Positions 43,938 to 52,464 are shown, counted from the first letter of the stretch. The stretch is 64,000 bases of DNA from Pseudideonella sakaiensis (GCF_001293525.1 NZ_BBYR01000007.1:124001-188000), one strand, 5' to 3'. The notes: generated by a model from the sequence alone, not told the origin. Numbers and translations: made by a program.

Positions 43938-44958
43938 CGATCACCACGCCGTAGGGCACGCGCCCGACGGGCAGGGTCTTCAGCGCCTTGGCCGCCGCGG
44001 TGTCGACCACCGTCATGTCGTCCGACAGGCCGTTGACCACGAACAGCCGCGAGCCGTCGCGGTTCAGCCCCAGGCCCCAGGCCCGCTTGCCGACCAGCAC
44101 CTGCTGCGTCACCTTGCGCGTCGCGATGTCGACGAAGGCCACGTGGTTGGCCTTGCCGAGGCCGACGTACATGGTCTTGCCGTCGCGCGAGCGCTCGATG
44201 CCGACCGGCGTGATGTCGTCGGGGCGCATCCCCTTGACCTCGAAGGGCAGCGTCGCGACGACCGCCAGGTCGCGCGTCGAGAGGATGCTGACGCTGGCCC
44301 CCAGCTCGTTGCTGACCCACAGCTCGGCGCCATCGGCGCTGAAGGCGAAGCGCCGCGGCCGCTTGCCGACCGGGATGTTCTTGATCACCGCGTAGCTCTG
44401 CGCGTCGATCACGTGGACCATGTTGGCCACTTCCGAGGTGACGTAGATGCGCTTGCCGTCGGGCGCGGTCTTCACGCCCTCGGGCTCCTCGCCGACCTTC
44501 ACGCTCCTGACCTGCTTCTTCGCCGCGAGGTCGAACACGTGCAGCGCGCCGTCCTCCTCGGCCGACACGTAGGCGAGCTTGCCGTCCGGCGACAGGTCGA
44601 AGGCCTCCGGGTCCTCGCCCAGCGGCACCCGGCCGACCGACTTGCGGCTGGCCAGGTCGATCACGTCGCCCTGGCCGGAGTCGCTGCAGGCCACCAGCAC
44701 CCGCGCGCCGCCCGGCAGCGGCTGGATGTGGCGCGGGCGCTTGCAGGTGGCGATCGTGCCGGCGACGGTCAGCGTGCGCACGTCGACCACGGTGATCGTG
44801 TGGTCCTTCTCGCTGGTGACGAAGGCGAGCTGGGTCGGCGTGCGGGCGGCGGCGGGCGCCTGGGCCGCAGCCGCGCCGGCGCCCAGCAGCAGCACGAGGC
44901 CGGCGAGCCACGGCACCGCGGACGCGGCACGGCAGGCGGAGCGGGGAGGCAGGGTCAT
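43930..44958 (-). CDS. PQQ-dependent catabolism-associated YVTN beta-propeller protein
   Basis: A 342-residue exported beta-propeller. It has a signal peptide ending near AAAQA, then about seven repeats of the YVTN type: LAYVSAEEDGALHVFDLA, RIYVTSEVANMVHVIDAQ, TMYVGLGKANHVAFVDIA, ending GRVPYGVVIDD. In other bacteria such propellers sit in the ped/exa clusters with the same ABC transporter and may chaperone or sense the quinoprotein system. It overlaps the ABC binding-protein start by 8 nt and is 71 nt downstream of the ATPase gene. Confidence 0.87.
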   Translation of the reverse strand: MTLPPRSACRAASAVPWLAGLVLLLGAGAAAAQAPAAARTPTQLAFVTSEKDHTITVVDVRTLTVAGTIATCKRPRHIQPLPGGARVLVACSDSGQGDVIDLASRKSVGRVPLGEDPEAFDLSPDGKLAYVSAEEDGALHVFDLAAKKQVRSVKVGEEPEGVKTAPDGKRIYVTSEVANMVHVIDAQSYAVIKNIPVGKRPRRFAFSADGAELWVSNELGASVSILSTRDLAVVATLPFEVKGMRPDDITPVGIERSRDGKTMYVGLGKANHVAFVDIATRKVTQQVLVGKRAWGLGLNRDGSRLFVVNGLSDDMTVVDTAAAKALKTLPVGRVPYGVVIDD

Positions 44959-45029
44959 GGTCGGGGGCTGGCAGCCGGTGGGGAGGGGGAGCGGGTCGAG
45001 CGCGCGCCCCGCGCAAAGTTCGTCCGGGT

Positions 45030-45785
45030 TCACCCGGGGGCCGGCCGTCCCGGCCCGCGTGTCGCCGTGGCCTGGATGAAGGCGGCCTCGAGGCTGTCGC
45101 CGCCCAGCGCCGCGGTGACCTCGGCCGGCGTGCCGTCGGCCAGCAGCCGGCCCTGGTGCAGCACCAGCACGCGGTCGGCGGACTCCGCCTCCGGCACCAG
45201 GTGCGTCGCCCACAGCACGCTGACGCGGCGCTCCCGCACCTCGTCGTGCAGCGCCTGCAGCAGGTCGCGGCGCGACTTCGGGTCGAGCCCGACGGTGGCC
45301 TCGTCCATCAGCAGCAGCGCCGGCCGGTGCAGCAGCGCGCGCACCAGCTCCACCTTGCGGCGGTTGCCGCCCGACAGCTCGCGCACGGTGCGGCCGAGGT
45401 CGGCCGCGATGCCGATGCGTGCGCTCTCCTCGGCGATGCGCGTGGCCGCCAGCGCGCGCGGCAGGCCGTGCAGGTCGGCCTGGAACTGCAGGTTGCGGGC
45501 GACGCTCAGGTCCAGGTCCAGCGACTGCTGCTGGAACACGACGCCAATGTGTGTCAGGGCCCGTCTCACACTGCTGCGCATCGACAGGCCGGCCACCTCG
45601 ACATCGCCCTCGTCGGCCGCGAACAGGCCGGTCAGCACCTGGAACAGCGTCGACTTGCCGGCCCCGTTCGGGCCCAGCAGCGTGACGAAGCGGCCCGGTG
45701 CCAGCGCGAACGACAGATGGTCGAGCGCGACCCGCGCGCCATAGCGCTTGACCAGCCCCTGCACGCGCAGCATCGGGGTGCTCAC
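45030..45785 (-). CDS. ABC transporter ATP-binding protein (PQQ-dependent catabolism associated)
   Basis: A 251-residue ABC-2 type ATPase. Walker A is LLGPNGAGKSTLFQVLTGLF, the Q-loop IGVVFQQQSLDLDLSVARNL, the signature RELSGGNRRKVELVRALLH, Walker B LLLMDEATVGLDPKSRRDLL and the His switch LWATHLVPEAE. The DEATVGLD variant and QQQSLDLDLS are typical of the PQQ-cluster ATPase. It starts with a GTG overlapping the PqqB-like stop; an ATG 12 nt further in is an alternative. It serves the permease and binding protein downstream. Confidence 0.88.
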   Translation of the reverse strand: MSTPMLRVQGLVKRYGARVALDHLSFALAPGRFVTLLGPNGAGKSTLFQVLTGLFAADEGDVEVAGLSMRSSVRRALTHIGVVFQQQSLDLDLSVARNLQFQADLHGLPRALAATRIAEESARIGIAADLGRTVRELSGGNRRKVELVRALLHRPALLLMDEATVGLDPKSRRDLLQALHDEVRERRVSVLWATHLVPEAESADRVLVLHQGRLLADGTPAEVTAALGGDSLEAAFIQATATRGPGRPAPG

Positions 45786-46591
45786 AGCTCGATCTCCATG
45801 CCGTCGTAGGCCAGCTCGACCTGGGCCGCGGCCCCGGCGCGCGGCGCGGGCATCGGCGGCTGCACGTGGATCAGCACGCGCGGGCCGACCGGGTCGCGCG
45901 CCGTCGCCGCGGCCTCCGGCCAGGCGCTGCCGTCGACCAGCAGGCGGTCGGCGCCGCGCATGCAGGCCTGCACCGGGCCGGTCCGCGGCACCGGTCCGGG
46001 CGCGTAGAAGAGGCGCAAGCCGCTGCGCAGGTCCTCGACCTGCACGGCAATGTGGTCGCCCGGCTGCTCCAGGCCGTCGTGCAGCGAGTAGGGCGGCGCG
46101 GCGCCCGGCACCGCGAAGGCGGCGAAGGCCAGCCCCGGCACGCCCGGCACGACGAAGTCGCTGCGGCCGCACTCGCCGGCCACCGGCAGCGCCTGCCAGC
46201 GCACGCCGCAGTAGCCCTGCAGCACGTTCAGCAGCGGCAGGCCGGTGGTGAGGTCCTCGAACACGGCCGGGGTCGCCACCACGGTCAGCGGCGGGCCCTC
46301 GCGCAGCGCGAGCAGGCCGGCGACGTGGTCGATGTGGGCGTCCATCAGCACCACCGCGCGGATCGGCCGCTGGCCGTCGGCGCGCGGCCGCAGCGCCGGC
46401 GTGGCGCGCAGCTGCTGGCCGATGTCGGAGGATGCGTTGAGCAGCACCCAGCGCTCGCCGTCGTCGGACACCGCGATCGCGCTGTGCGTGCGCTCGGCCT
46501 GCGGGGCCGGCCCGGTGGCGGCGGCGCAGGCCGGCGCGCTGCGGTCCGGGTGGCGTGCCGCCGTCCCGGATCCGAGGACGAGGATCTTCAT
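45782..46591 (-). CDS. Divergent, shortened PqqB-like metallo-beta-lactamase-fold protein
   Basis: A 269-residue protein beginning MKILVLGSGTAARHPDRSAP. It shares PqqB segments HSAIAVSDDGERWVLLNASS, VVLMDAHIDHVAGLLALREG, FEDLTTGLPLLNVLQGYCGV, and the PqqB C-terminus VELAYDGMEIEL. PqqB helps make or hydroxylate the PQQ precursor. Two PqqB features are altered: the N-terminal GGGFPQWNCNC-type Cys motif is missing, and the conserved stretch before the C-terminal HINNTNP-like segment is shortened. No pqqA, C, D or E lies nearby. It heads the ABC-transporter operon, so it may be a repurposed quinoprotein-associated hydrolase rather than true PqqB. Confidence 0.72.
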   Translation of the reverse strand: MKILVLGSGTAARHPDRSAPACAAATGPAPQAERTHSAIAVSDDGERWVLLNASSDIGQQLRATPALRPRADGQRPIRAVVLMDAHIDHVAGLLALREGPPLTVVATPAVFEDLTTGLPLLNVLQGYCGVRWQALPVAGECGRSDFVVPGVPGLAFAAFAVPGAAPPYSLHDGLEQPGDHIAVQVEDLRSGLRLFYAPGPVPRTGPVQACMRGADRLLVDGSAWPEAAATARDPVGPRVLIHVQPPMPAPRAGAAAQVELAYDGMEIEL

Positions 46592-46735
46592 GTCTCCAGC
46601 CGAGGTCTCGTGAGCCTGTTCATCGCCGGCGGCGGCCGGCCCGGAGGCCGCCCGCTGCCGGGTGGGGTGTCGTCGCACGCGGATCGCCCGGGCCGGCGCG
46701 GCCGCGTGTCCGACGGGGCGAGAATTGCAAGCTCC

Positions 46736-47794
46736 ATGCCGATCGACCGACTGCCCGCGCCGCAGCTGCTGCCGGTGGACGCACGCCACCGCCTGGCCTG
46801 GCGCGCGCTCGGCGCCGCCGGCGATCCGGCGGTGCTGGTGCTGCACGGCGGCCCCGGCGGCCGCACCCGCGCGCGCAGCCTCGGCTGGTTCGCCCGGCCC
46901 GGCGTGCGCGTGATCGCGCACGACCAGCGCGGCTGCGGCGACAGCCTGCCCGCAGGCGAATGCCGCGACAACACGCTGGCCCAGCTCGTCGAGGACATCG
47001 AGGCGCTGCGCCGCGCGGCCGGCGTCGCGGCCTGGGCCGTGGCCGGCGGCTCCTGGGGCTCGCTGCTCGCGCTGGCCTACGCGGCCACCCACCCGGCCCG
47101 GGTGCGCGGCCTGTTCCTGCGCAGCAGCTTCCTCGGCAGCGCGGCCGAGGTGGCCGCCTTCTTTGCCCCGTGGTCCGACTGGCTCGGGCCGGCGGGCGCG
47201 GCCTGGCTGGGCAGCGTGCCGCCCGTGCCGGATCCCGTGGGCTTGCTCCAGCGCGAGACAGCCGCGTCCGGCGCTGACACAGGGTCGCCCCGCGGACGGG
47301 CACAGGGTCCGGCGCAGGCCGTCGCCGGCACCGAACCCGCCGCGCAGGCGCCGGAACGGACGCGCCGCATCGCGCGCGCGTGGGCCGATTTCGAGGCCCT
47401 GCAGTCGCGTGCCGGGGGCTGGGCGGGCGGGCAGCCGCCCAGCCCGCGCTGGCAGCCGCCGGCCGAGCCGGACGCGCTGCCGCCGCTGCCCGCGGGGCTG
47501 CAGGTGCAGGCCCACTACCTCGCGCACGGCTGCTTCGTGCCCGCCGGCGCCTGGGCGCGCTGGTGGCCGGTGCTCGACGCGCTGGCCGCGCGCGTGCCGG
47601 TCGAGCTGGTGCACGGGGACGCGGACGCGGTCTGCGCGGTCAGCGTCAGCCGCGGCCTCGCGGCGCGCTGGCCAGCCGCGCGGCTCACCGAGGTGCCGGG
47701 CGCTGGCCATGCGATGGACGAGCCGCGGCTCGATGCCGCGCTCGGCGCCGCGGCCGAGCGCTGGCTGGCGCGGCTGGCCGGGCCGCCGGGCTGA
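46736..47794 (+). CDS. pip: Proline iminopeptidase (alpha/beta hydrolase)
   Basis: A 352-residue S33-family peptidase releasing N-terminal proline. The oxyanion HGGPGG is in VLVLHGGPGGRTRARSLG, the conserved block is VIAHDQRGCGDSLPAG, the nucleophile is in AVAGGSWGSLLALAYAATHP, and the acid-His pair in ELVHGDADAVCAV and PGAGHAMDEPRLD. The middle part (about 175-215) is an Ala/Pro/Gly-rich insert with low conservation. It is divergent from the PQQ operon across 144 nt and is probably unrelated to it. Confidence 0.88.
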   Translation: MPIDRLPAPQLLPVDARHRLAWRALGAAGDPAVLVLHGGPGGRTRARSLGWFARPGVRVIAHDQRGCGDSLPAGECRDNTLAQLVEDIEALRRAAGVAAWAVAGGSWGSLLALAYAATHPARVRGLFLRSSFLGSAAEVAAFFAPWSDWLGPAGAAWLGSVPPVPDPVGLLQRETAASGADTGSPRGRAQGPAQAVAGTEPAAQAPERTRRIARAWADFEALQSRAGGWAGGQPPSPRWQPPAEPDALPPLPAGLQVQAHYLAHGCFVPAGAWARWWPVLDALAARVPVELVHGDADAVCAVSVSRGLAARWPAARLTEVPGAGHAMDEPRLDAALGAAAERWLARLAGPPG

Positions 47795-47874
47795 CGGCAG
47801 ACGGGCGACCCCGCAGGCACGGCGCCGCGCCGCGCCGTCGAGCCGGTCGCCGGCGGCTGCTTCGCAGCAGGCCC

Positions 47875-50025
47875 TCACGCGCGCGCCGGGTCCGGCCGAT
47901 CCGGGTTCCAGCGCAGCTTGCGGTAGATGGTGTTGCGGCTGATGCCCAGGCGCTTCGAGGCCTCGGAGATGTTGCCGTCGCAGGCGTCGAGCACCTGCTG
48001 GATCATCGCGATCTCGGCCTCCTGCAGCGTGCGTGCGTTGCCGGCGACCACGGCGCCGCCGGCCGCTGCGGTGTCGTCGGCGCGTCCGGCCGCGGGCGCC
48101 GGCGCGGCGGCCGCCGACAGCGGGGCCAGGGCGGCCGCGGGCCGCTGCAGGTCGTCGAGGAAATCATCCGGCAGGTGGGCCTCGGTGATCTGCGGCTCGC
48201 CGGCGGCCATCACCGCCGCCGTGCGCAGCACGTTGGCGAGCTGGCGCACGTTGCCGGGCCAGCGGTAGCGGGTGAACATGGTCATCACCGCCGGGCTGAT
48301 CTCCGGCGTGTGCTGCGGGCACTCGCCGCGCAGGATGCGGCGCGCCAGCGCCGGCAGGTCGTTGCGCTCGCGCAGCGCGGGCAGGCGCACCGCGAGACCG
48401 TTCAGCCGGTAGTACAGGTCCTCGCGGAACTGCCCCCGCTCGATCATCTCGCGCAGCGGGCGGTGGGTGGCGCCGATCACCGCGATGTCGACCGGGATGG
48501 TCTTGTGGCTGCCCAGCGGCGTGACCGACCGCTCCTGCAGCACGCGCAGCAGCCGCGCCTGCAGCGGGCCGGGCATGTCGCCGATCTCATCGAGGAACAG
48601 CGTGCCGCCGTTGGCCTGCACGATGCGGCCGTGGCTGCCCTTGCGCTTCGCGCCGGTGAAGGCGCCTTCCTCGTAGCCGAACAGCTCGGCCTCGATCAGC
48701 GTCTCGGGGATCGACGCGCAGTTGACCGCGACGAAGGCCTGCTTCGCGCGCTCGGAGTCCTGGTGGATGGCGCGCGCCAGCAGTTCCTTGCCGGTGCCGG
48801 TCTCGCCGAGGATGAGGATGGGGATGTCGCGGTTCAGCACGCGGCGCAGCTTGCCCACCACCGCCTCGACCTGCGGGTCCCCGGTCTGCAGGAACTCCAG
48901 GCCGGAGGCGCGGCGCGCCGGTGCACCTTCGGCCGGCTCGCGCAGCCCGCCGGCGGCGATCGCCGCGGCGGCCGCCAGGCCCGGGGCCACCGCATCGCCG
49001 GGGGCCGGCAGCGCGTCGCGCCGCGCGGCCGGCGCCGCCAGCGCGGCATCGTCGGCACCCGGGCCCGCGCCGGGGGCGGCCGGTCCGAGGCCGCGCAGCA
49101 TCACCGACACCGGCCCGCTCGCGCGCGGGCTGACGTGCACCGGCCGGCCGTCCGGCAGGTGCAGCAGCATCGGCAGCGCCAGCGGCGAGCGCAGGTGGTC
49201 GTGCACCGCGGCGGTCGAGGTGCCGAACAGGCTGGTCAGGCTGTGGTTGCGCACCGCCGCCATCGACTGGCCGATCTGGTCCAGTGCGCTGCGGTTCGCG
49301 CCGAGCACCCGCCCGTCGGGCCCGACCACGACGATGCCCTCGAGCAGCGTGCCGATGAACTCGCTGCGGCTGTGGAAGTGCAGGCGCAGGCGGTCGGTGT
49401 AGTCGTCGGTCAGCCAGTGGTTCTCGATCATCCGCGCCGACATGCGCACCAGCCCCATCGTGTGCTGGTGGTAGGAGCGGTGGTCCCCGGTGACGTCGAG
49501 CACGCCGAGCATGTTGCCGCGCGGGTCGAAGATGGGCGCGGCCGAACAGGTCAGGAAGCTGTTCGCATGCATGAAATGCTCGGACGCGTGGACCAGCGTC
49601 GGCGTCTCGGCGAACAGCGCGGTGCCGATCGCGTTCGTGCCCTTCGAGTGCTCGGCCCAGTTCGCGCCCGGCGCCAGCGCGACCTTGCCGGCACGCTCGA
49701 GGAAGTCGTCGTCGCCGACGGTGTGCAGCACCGTGCCCTGGGCATCGGTCAGCACGATCATGCTGTGGGTGTTGACGATCTGCTCGAGCAGCATCTCCAT
49801 CACCGGCGCGGCGCGGTCGGACAGCCGGCGGTTGCGCTCGCGCGCGATCGCCAGGTCGCTGCGCATCAGCGGCTCGTAGTCGGGCCGCTCGATGCGCGAC
49901 AGGCCGAGCGCGGCGCAGCGCTGGTGCGATTCCTCGATCAGCGCGCGGCGCGAGTCCGCCCCGGCGCTGCCGGTGGCGGGAGCGAGGGCCTTGCCCGGTG
50001 TCTCCTTGGTCGTCCGTGTCTGCAT
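47875..50025 (-). CDS. Sigma54-dependent AcoR-type transcriptional activator
   Basis: A 716-residue regulator. The N-terminal GAF-like sensor (about 30-220) contains EHSKGTNAIGTALFAETPTL and AAPIFDPRGNMLGVLDVTG, as in AcoR-type activators. The AAA+ domain has Walker A ILGETGTGKELLARAIH, the sigma54-contact loop EGAFTGAKRKGSHG and Walker B TLFLDEIGDM. The C-terminal Fis-type HTH is NISEASKRLGISRNTIYRKL. It is divergent from pedF, whose promoter has a -24/-12 element, so control of the quinoprotein electron-transport genes by an alcohol or aldehyde signal is likely. The effector is unknown. Confidence 0.9.
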   Translation of the reverse strand: MQTRTTKETPGKALAPATGSAGADSRRALIEESHQRCAALGLSRIERPDYEPLMRSDLAIARERNRRLSDRAAPVMEMLLEQIVNTHSMIVLTDAQGTVLHTVGDDDFLERAGKVALAPGANWAEHSKGTNAIGTALFAETPTLVHASEHFMHANSFLTCSAAPIFDPRGNMLGVLDVTGDHRSYHQHTMGLVRMSARMIENHWLTDDYTDRLRLHFHSRSEFIGTLLEGIVVVGPDGRVLGANRSALDQIGQSMAAVRNHSLTSLFGTSTAAVHDHLRSPLALPMLLHLPDGRPVHVSPRASGPVSVMLRGLGPAAPGAGPGADDAALAAPAARRDALPAPGDAVAPGLAAAAAIAAGGLREPAEGAPARRASGLEFLQTGDPQVEAVVGKLRRVLNRDIPILILGETGTGKELLARAIHQDSERAKQAFVAVNCASIPETLIEAELFGYEEGAFTGAKRKGSHGRIVQANGGTLFLDEIGDMPGPLQARLLRVLQERSVTPLGSHKTIPVDIAVIGATHRPLREMIERGQFREDLYYRLNGLAVRLPALRERNDLPALARRILRGECPQHTPEISPAVMTMFTRYRWPGNVRQLANVLRTAAVMAAGEPQITEAHLPDDFLDDLQRPAAALAPLSAAAAPAPAAGRADDTAAAGGAVVAGNARTLQEAEIAMIQQVLDACDGNISEASKRLGISRNTIYRKLRWNPDRPDPARA

Positions 50026-50098
50026 GGGGGTCCGTGGCTGGGGTGACGGAGGGCCGCACGGGCGGGTCGTGCCGGATTGTGCGATGCGCGCGCGGCTG

Positions 50099-50121
50099 TG
50101 ACATCGGGAGGCGCCCTGTCA
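50099..50121. promoter_or_regulatory. Candidate upstream activator site of the sigma54 regulator
   Basis: TGACA (50099-50103) and TGTCA (50117-50121) form an inverted repeat with 13 nt between, about 155-175 nt upstream of the -12 element, the usual distance for an enhancer. The repeat is short, so this is a weak call. The rest of 50026-50337 holds no gene on either strand, only this site, the sigma54 promoter and the pedF leader. Confidence 0.4.
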
Positions 50122-50262
50122 TCTTTTGGAGCAGGATCCGGCGCGGCCCGGGTAGCTGCGTGACGCGCGGACGGCCATGGCGCGGGGCCCGGCCCGGCGT
50201 GCCGGGCGCCGACCCAGGGCCTTCCCGGAGGCGCGCCGGGGCCGGCGGCCGGCCCGGGCCGG

Positions 50263-50278
50263 TGGCATATTGATTGCA
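50263..50278 (+). promoter_or_regulatory. Sigma54 (-24/-12) promoter upstream of pedF
   Basis: TGGCATATTGATTGCA matches TGGCACG-N4-TTGCA with GG at 50264-50265 and GC at 50276-50277, exactly 10 bp apart. It lies 60 nt before the pedF ATG and faces away from the sigma54 activator gene. It overlaps an FNR-like dyad (TTGAT-N4-GTCAA, 50270-50283), whose meaning is unclear. Confidence 0.82.
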
Positions 50279-50337
50279 GTCAAGGGGGCCAGACGCTCGA
50301 TGCGCAGACAGCTCACCCACCCCCGAGGAGACATCCG

Positions 50338-50823
50338 ATGACCCCCATCCTTCCGTCGCTGCGGCGACCGCTGGCCCGCCTCGCCGCCACGGCCCTGCTG
50401 CTCGCCGCCGCCGGCGCCCAGGCCCATGGCGACGTCACGCCGCAGGCCGTCGACACCTCGGGCCTGCCGGCCCTGGGCGCGCAGTGGCGCGGCGAGAACC
50501 CCTACCGCCAGAACGAGGCCGCGATCAAGGTGGGCAGCTCCGCGTACAACCAGAACTGCGCGCGCTGCCACGGCCTGGAAGCCATCTCCGGCGGCATCGC
50601 GCCCGACCTGCGCAAGCTCGACAACGACTGCGCCTCGCTGAAGGACGTCAATCGCAAGAAGGCCTGCGTCAAGGAGATGGACGACTACTACCTGTCCTCG
50701 GTGCGGCGCGGCAAGGTGCGCAATGGCGCGGTCTACATGCCGCCCTTCGAGGGCACGATGAACCAGGAGGCGATGTGGTCGATCCGCGCCTACCTGGAGA
50801 CCCGGCGCGAGAAGCCGCTCTGA
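50338..50823 (+). CDS. pedF: Cytochrome c-550 PedF
   Basis: A 161-residue periplasmic mono-haem cytochrome, the electron acceptor of PQQ-dependent alcohol dehydrogenases. A signal peptide of about 35 residues (LAATALLLAAAGAQAHG) is followed by the ALGAQWRGENPYRQNEAAIK region typical of PedF-type cytochromes, and the haem motif CARCHGLEAISGGIAPDLR. CASLKDVNRKKACVKEMDDY and YYLSSVRRGKVRNGAVYMPP (distal Met region) follow. It is transcribed from the sigma54 promoter and followed 14 nt later by the binding-protein gene. The quinoprotein dehydrogenase gene itself is absent from the window. Confidence 0.9.
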   Translation: MTPILPSLRRPLARLAATALLLAAAGAQAHGDVTPQAVDTSGLPALGAQWRGENPYRQNEAAIKVGSSAYNQNCARCHGLEAISGGIAPDLRKLDNDCASLKDVNRKKACVKEMDDYYLSSVRRGKVRNGAVYMPPFEGTMNQEAMWSIRAYLETRREKPL

Positions 50824-50837
50824 GCCGGGGCGCCGCG

Positions 50838-51710
50838 ATGACCGCTTCCACGAACCGCGCGCCGCGACGCCCGGGCCGGCGCGCGCTGCTGCGCGGCGCC
50901 GGCGCCGCGCTGCTCGGCGCGGCCGGCCTCGGTGCCGCGCCCGCGGCGCGCGCCATCACGCTGGACAAGGTGCGCGAGCGGGGCGCGCTGGTGGTCGGCG
51001 TCTACCAGGACATGCCGCCCTTCCACGTCGACGGCCAGGGCATCGACGTCGAGCTGGCCCGGGCGCTGGCCCAGGCGCTCGGTCTGAAGCTCACGCTGCT
51101 GCCCTTCCATGCCGACGAGAACATGGACGACGACCTGCGCAACATGGTCTGGCGCGGCCACTACCTCGGCTTCGGCCCGGCCGACGTGCTGCTGCACGTG
51201 CCGGTGGACAAGCCGCTGATGGACGCCACGCCGCAGGCGCTGATCTTCGGCCCCTACTTCCGCGAGCGGGTGGCCATCGCGCGCGACCTGAGCCGCCTGC
51301 CGAAGCTCGAGGCCCTGTCCGACCTCGGCCAGGCCCCGGTCGCCGTGCCTGGCCAGTCGCTCGCCGGCTGGCTGCTGATCGGCTCGGACGGCGGCGCCTA
51401 CCGCGAACAGCTGCGCACCAAGCTGAAGGACGGCGTCGAGGCGGCCCAGATGCTGCGGCGCGGCGAGGTGGCCGCCGCCGGCGGGCTGCTGTCGGAGCTG
51501 CAGTCGGTGCTGCGCGACGACCCGCGCTATGCGATCGAGCCGCTGCCGTCGCCGCGTGCGCCGCGCAACGGCTGGGTCGTCGGCATGGCCGTGAAGAAGG
51601 ACGGCGAGGACCTCGCGCGCGAGCTGCAGCGCGCGGTCAATGCGCTGGCCCAGGCGGGCACGCTGGAGCGGCTGTTCGCTGCCGGCGGGGTGCGCTGGCG
51701 GCCGGTCTGA
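50838..51710 (+). CDS. Quinoprotein dehydrogenase-associated periplasmic binding protein
   Basis: A 290-residue exported solute-binding protein of the type III (glutamine-binding-like) fold, related to MoxJ and its ped-cluster homologues. The leader is twin-arginine-like (RRPGRRALLRGAGAALLGAA). The mature start is RGALVVGVYQDMPPFHVDGQ, the signature of this fold, then GIDVELARALAQALGLKLTL. LHVPVDKPLMDATPQALIFG is characteristic of the quinoprotein-associated subgroup. The C-terminal half reads RNGWVVGMAVKKDGEDLARE. It probably assists assembly or function of the periplasmic quinoprotein system with PedF; no ABC membrane genes are adjacent. Confidence 0.85.
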   Translation: MTASTNRAPRRPGRRALLRGAGAALLGAAGLGAAPAARAITLDKVRERGALVVGVYQDMPPFHVDGQGIDVELARALAQALGLKLTLLPFHADENMDDDLRNMVWRGHYLGFGPADVLLHVPVDKPLMDATPQALIFGPYFRERVAIARDLSRLPKLEALSDLGQAPVAVPGQSLAGWLLIGSDGGAYREQLRTKLKDGVEAAQMLRRGEVAAAGGLLSELQSVLRDDPRYAIEPLPSPRAPRNGWVVGMAVKKDGEDLARELQRAVNALAQAGTLERLFAAGGVRWRPV

Positions 51711-51759
51711 GGCCCGGGCGCCGCGGCGCCCGCCCGCCATCGCGGCGCCGGCGGCCGCC

Positions 51760-52116
51760 TCAGGCCGCCAGCAGCAGCCCGATCCCGAGCGCCGCCGGCA
51801 CCGTCTGCACGAACAGGATGCGCCGGCTCGCGGTGGCGGCGCCGTAGAGGCCGGCCACCGCGACGCAGCCGAGGAAGAACAGCTTCACCGACAGCCCGCC
51901 GGCGCCCAGCCACAGGCCCCAGAACAGGCCGGCGGCGAGGAAGCCGTTGTAGAGCCCCTGGTTGGCGGCCAGCGTGCGGGTGGCCTGCGCGAACTCGGGC
52001 GTCAGGCCGAAGGCGCGCTGGCCGCGCGGCGTGGTCCACAGGAACATCTCGAGCACGAGGATGTAGACGTGGAGCAGCGCGACGAGCGCGACCACGAGGT
52101 CGGCGGCGAGGGCCAT
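51760..52116 (-). CDS. DUF1304 small integral membrane protein
   Basis: A 118-residue protein with four membrane helices: VVALVALLHVYILVLEMFLW, LYNGFLAAGLFWGLWL, SVKLFFLGCVAVAGLYGAAT and LFVQTVPAALGIGLLLAA. ANQGLYNGFLA between the first two is the family's hallmark. Function is unknown. I start at the ATG of MALAADLVVALV; an upstream extension overlaps the divergent DUF2164 gene region and is unlikely. Confidence 0.8.
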   Translation of the reverse strand: MALAADLVVALVALLHVYILVLEMFLWTTPRGQRAFGLTPEFAQATRTLAANQGLYNGFLAAGLFWGLWLGAGGLSVKLFFLGCVAVAGLYGAATASRRILFVQTVPAALGIGLLLAA

Positions 52117-52159
52117 GCGGGCACCTGGTGGGAAGCGGCGGTCGGCGATGATAGTCGCC

Positions 52160-52435
52160 ATGGCCATCGAACTACCCCGCGACGCGCGCCAGCAGGCGAT
52201 CGCCTCGATCGAACGCTACGCCCAGACCGAATGGGACCAGCGGCTGGGCAACGTCGCCGCCGGCGCGCTGCTGGGCTTCTTCCTCGAGGAGATCGCGCCG
52301 CTGGTCTACAACCAGGCGGTGGCCGACGTGCAGGAGCGGCTGCAGCAGCGCATCGCGGAGCTCGACATCGAGCACCACGAGGACGCCTTCGGCTACTGGC
52401 GGCGCCGCGAGCCGCCGGCGCCGCGGCGGCGCTGA
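52160..52435 (+). CDS. DUF2164 family protein
   Basis: A 91-residue soluble protein with start MAIELPRDARQQAIASIERY, the conserved opening of DUF2164. Residues around ALLGFFLEEIAPLVYNQAVA and DVQERLQQRIAELDIEHHED complete the fold. Function is unknown. It starts 44 nt from the divergent DUF1304 gene. Confidence 0.75.
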   Translation: MAIELPRDARQQAIASIERYAQTEWDQRLGNVAAGALLGFFLEEIAPLVYNQAVADVQERLQQRIAELDIEHHEDAFGYWRRREPPAPRRR

Positions 52436-52464
52436 GGGTCGCCGGGCAGCGCCGCGCCGGCCGA

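Noticed and set aside
47834-47870. Short GCTGC-TTC-GCAGC stem between the proline iminopeptidase and the sigma54 activator gene
   Set aside because: Five base pairs only, no U run; chance occurrence is likely at this GC content.
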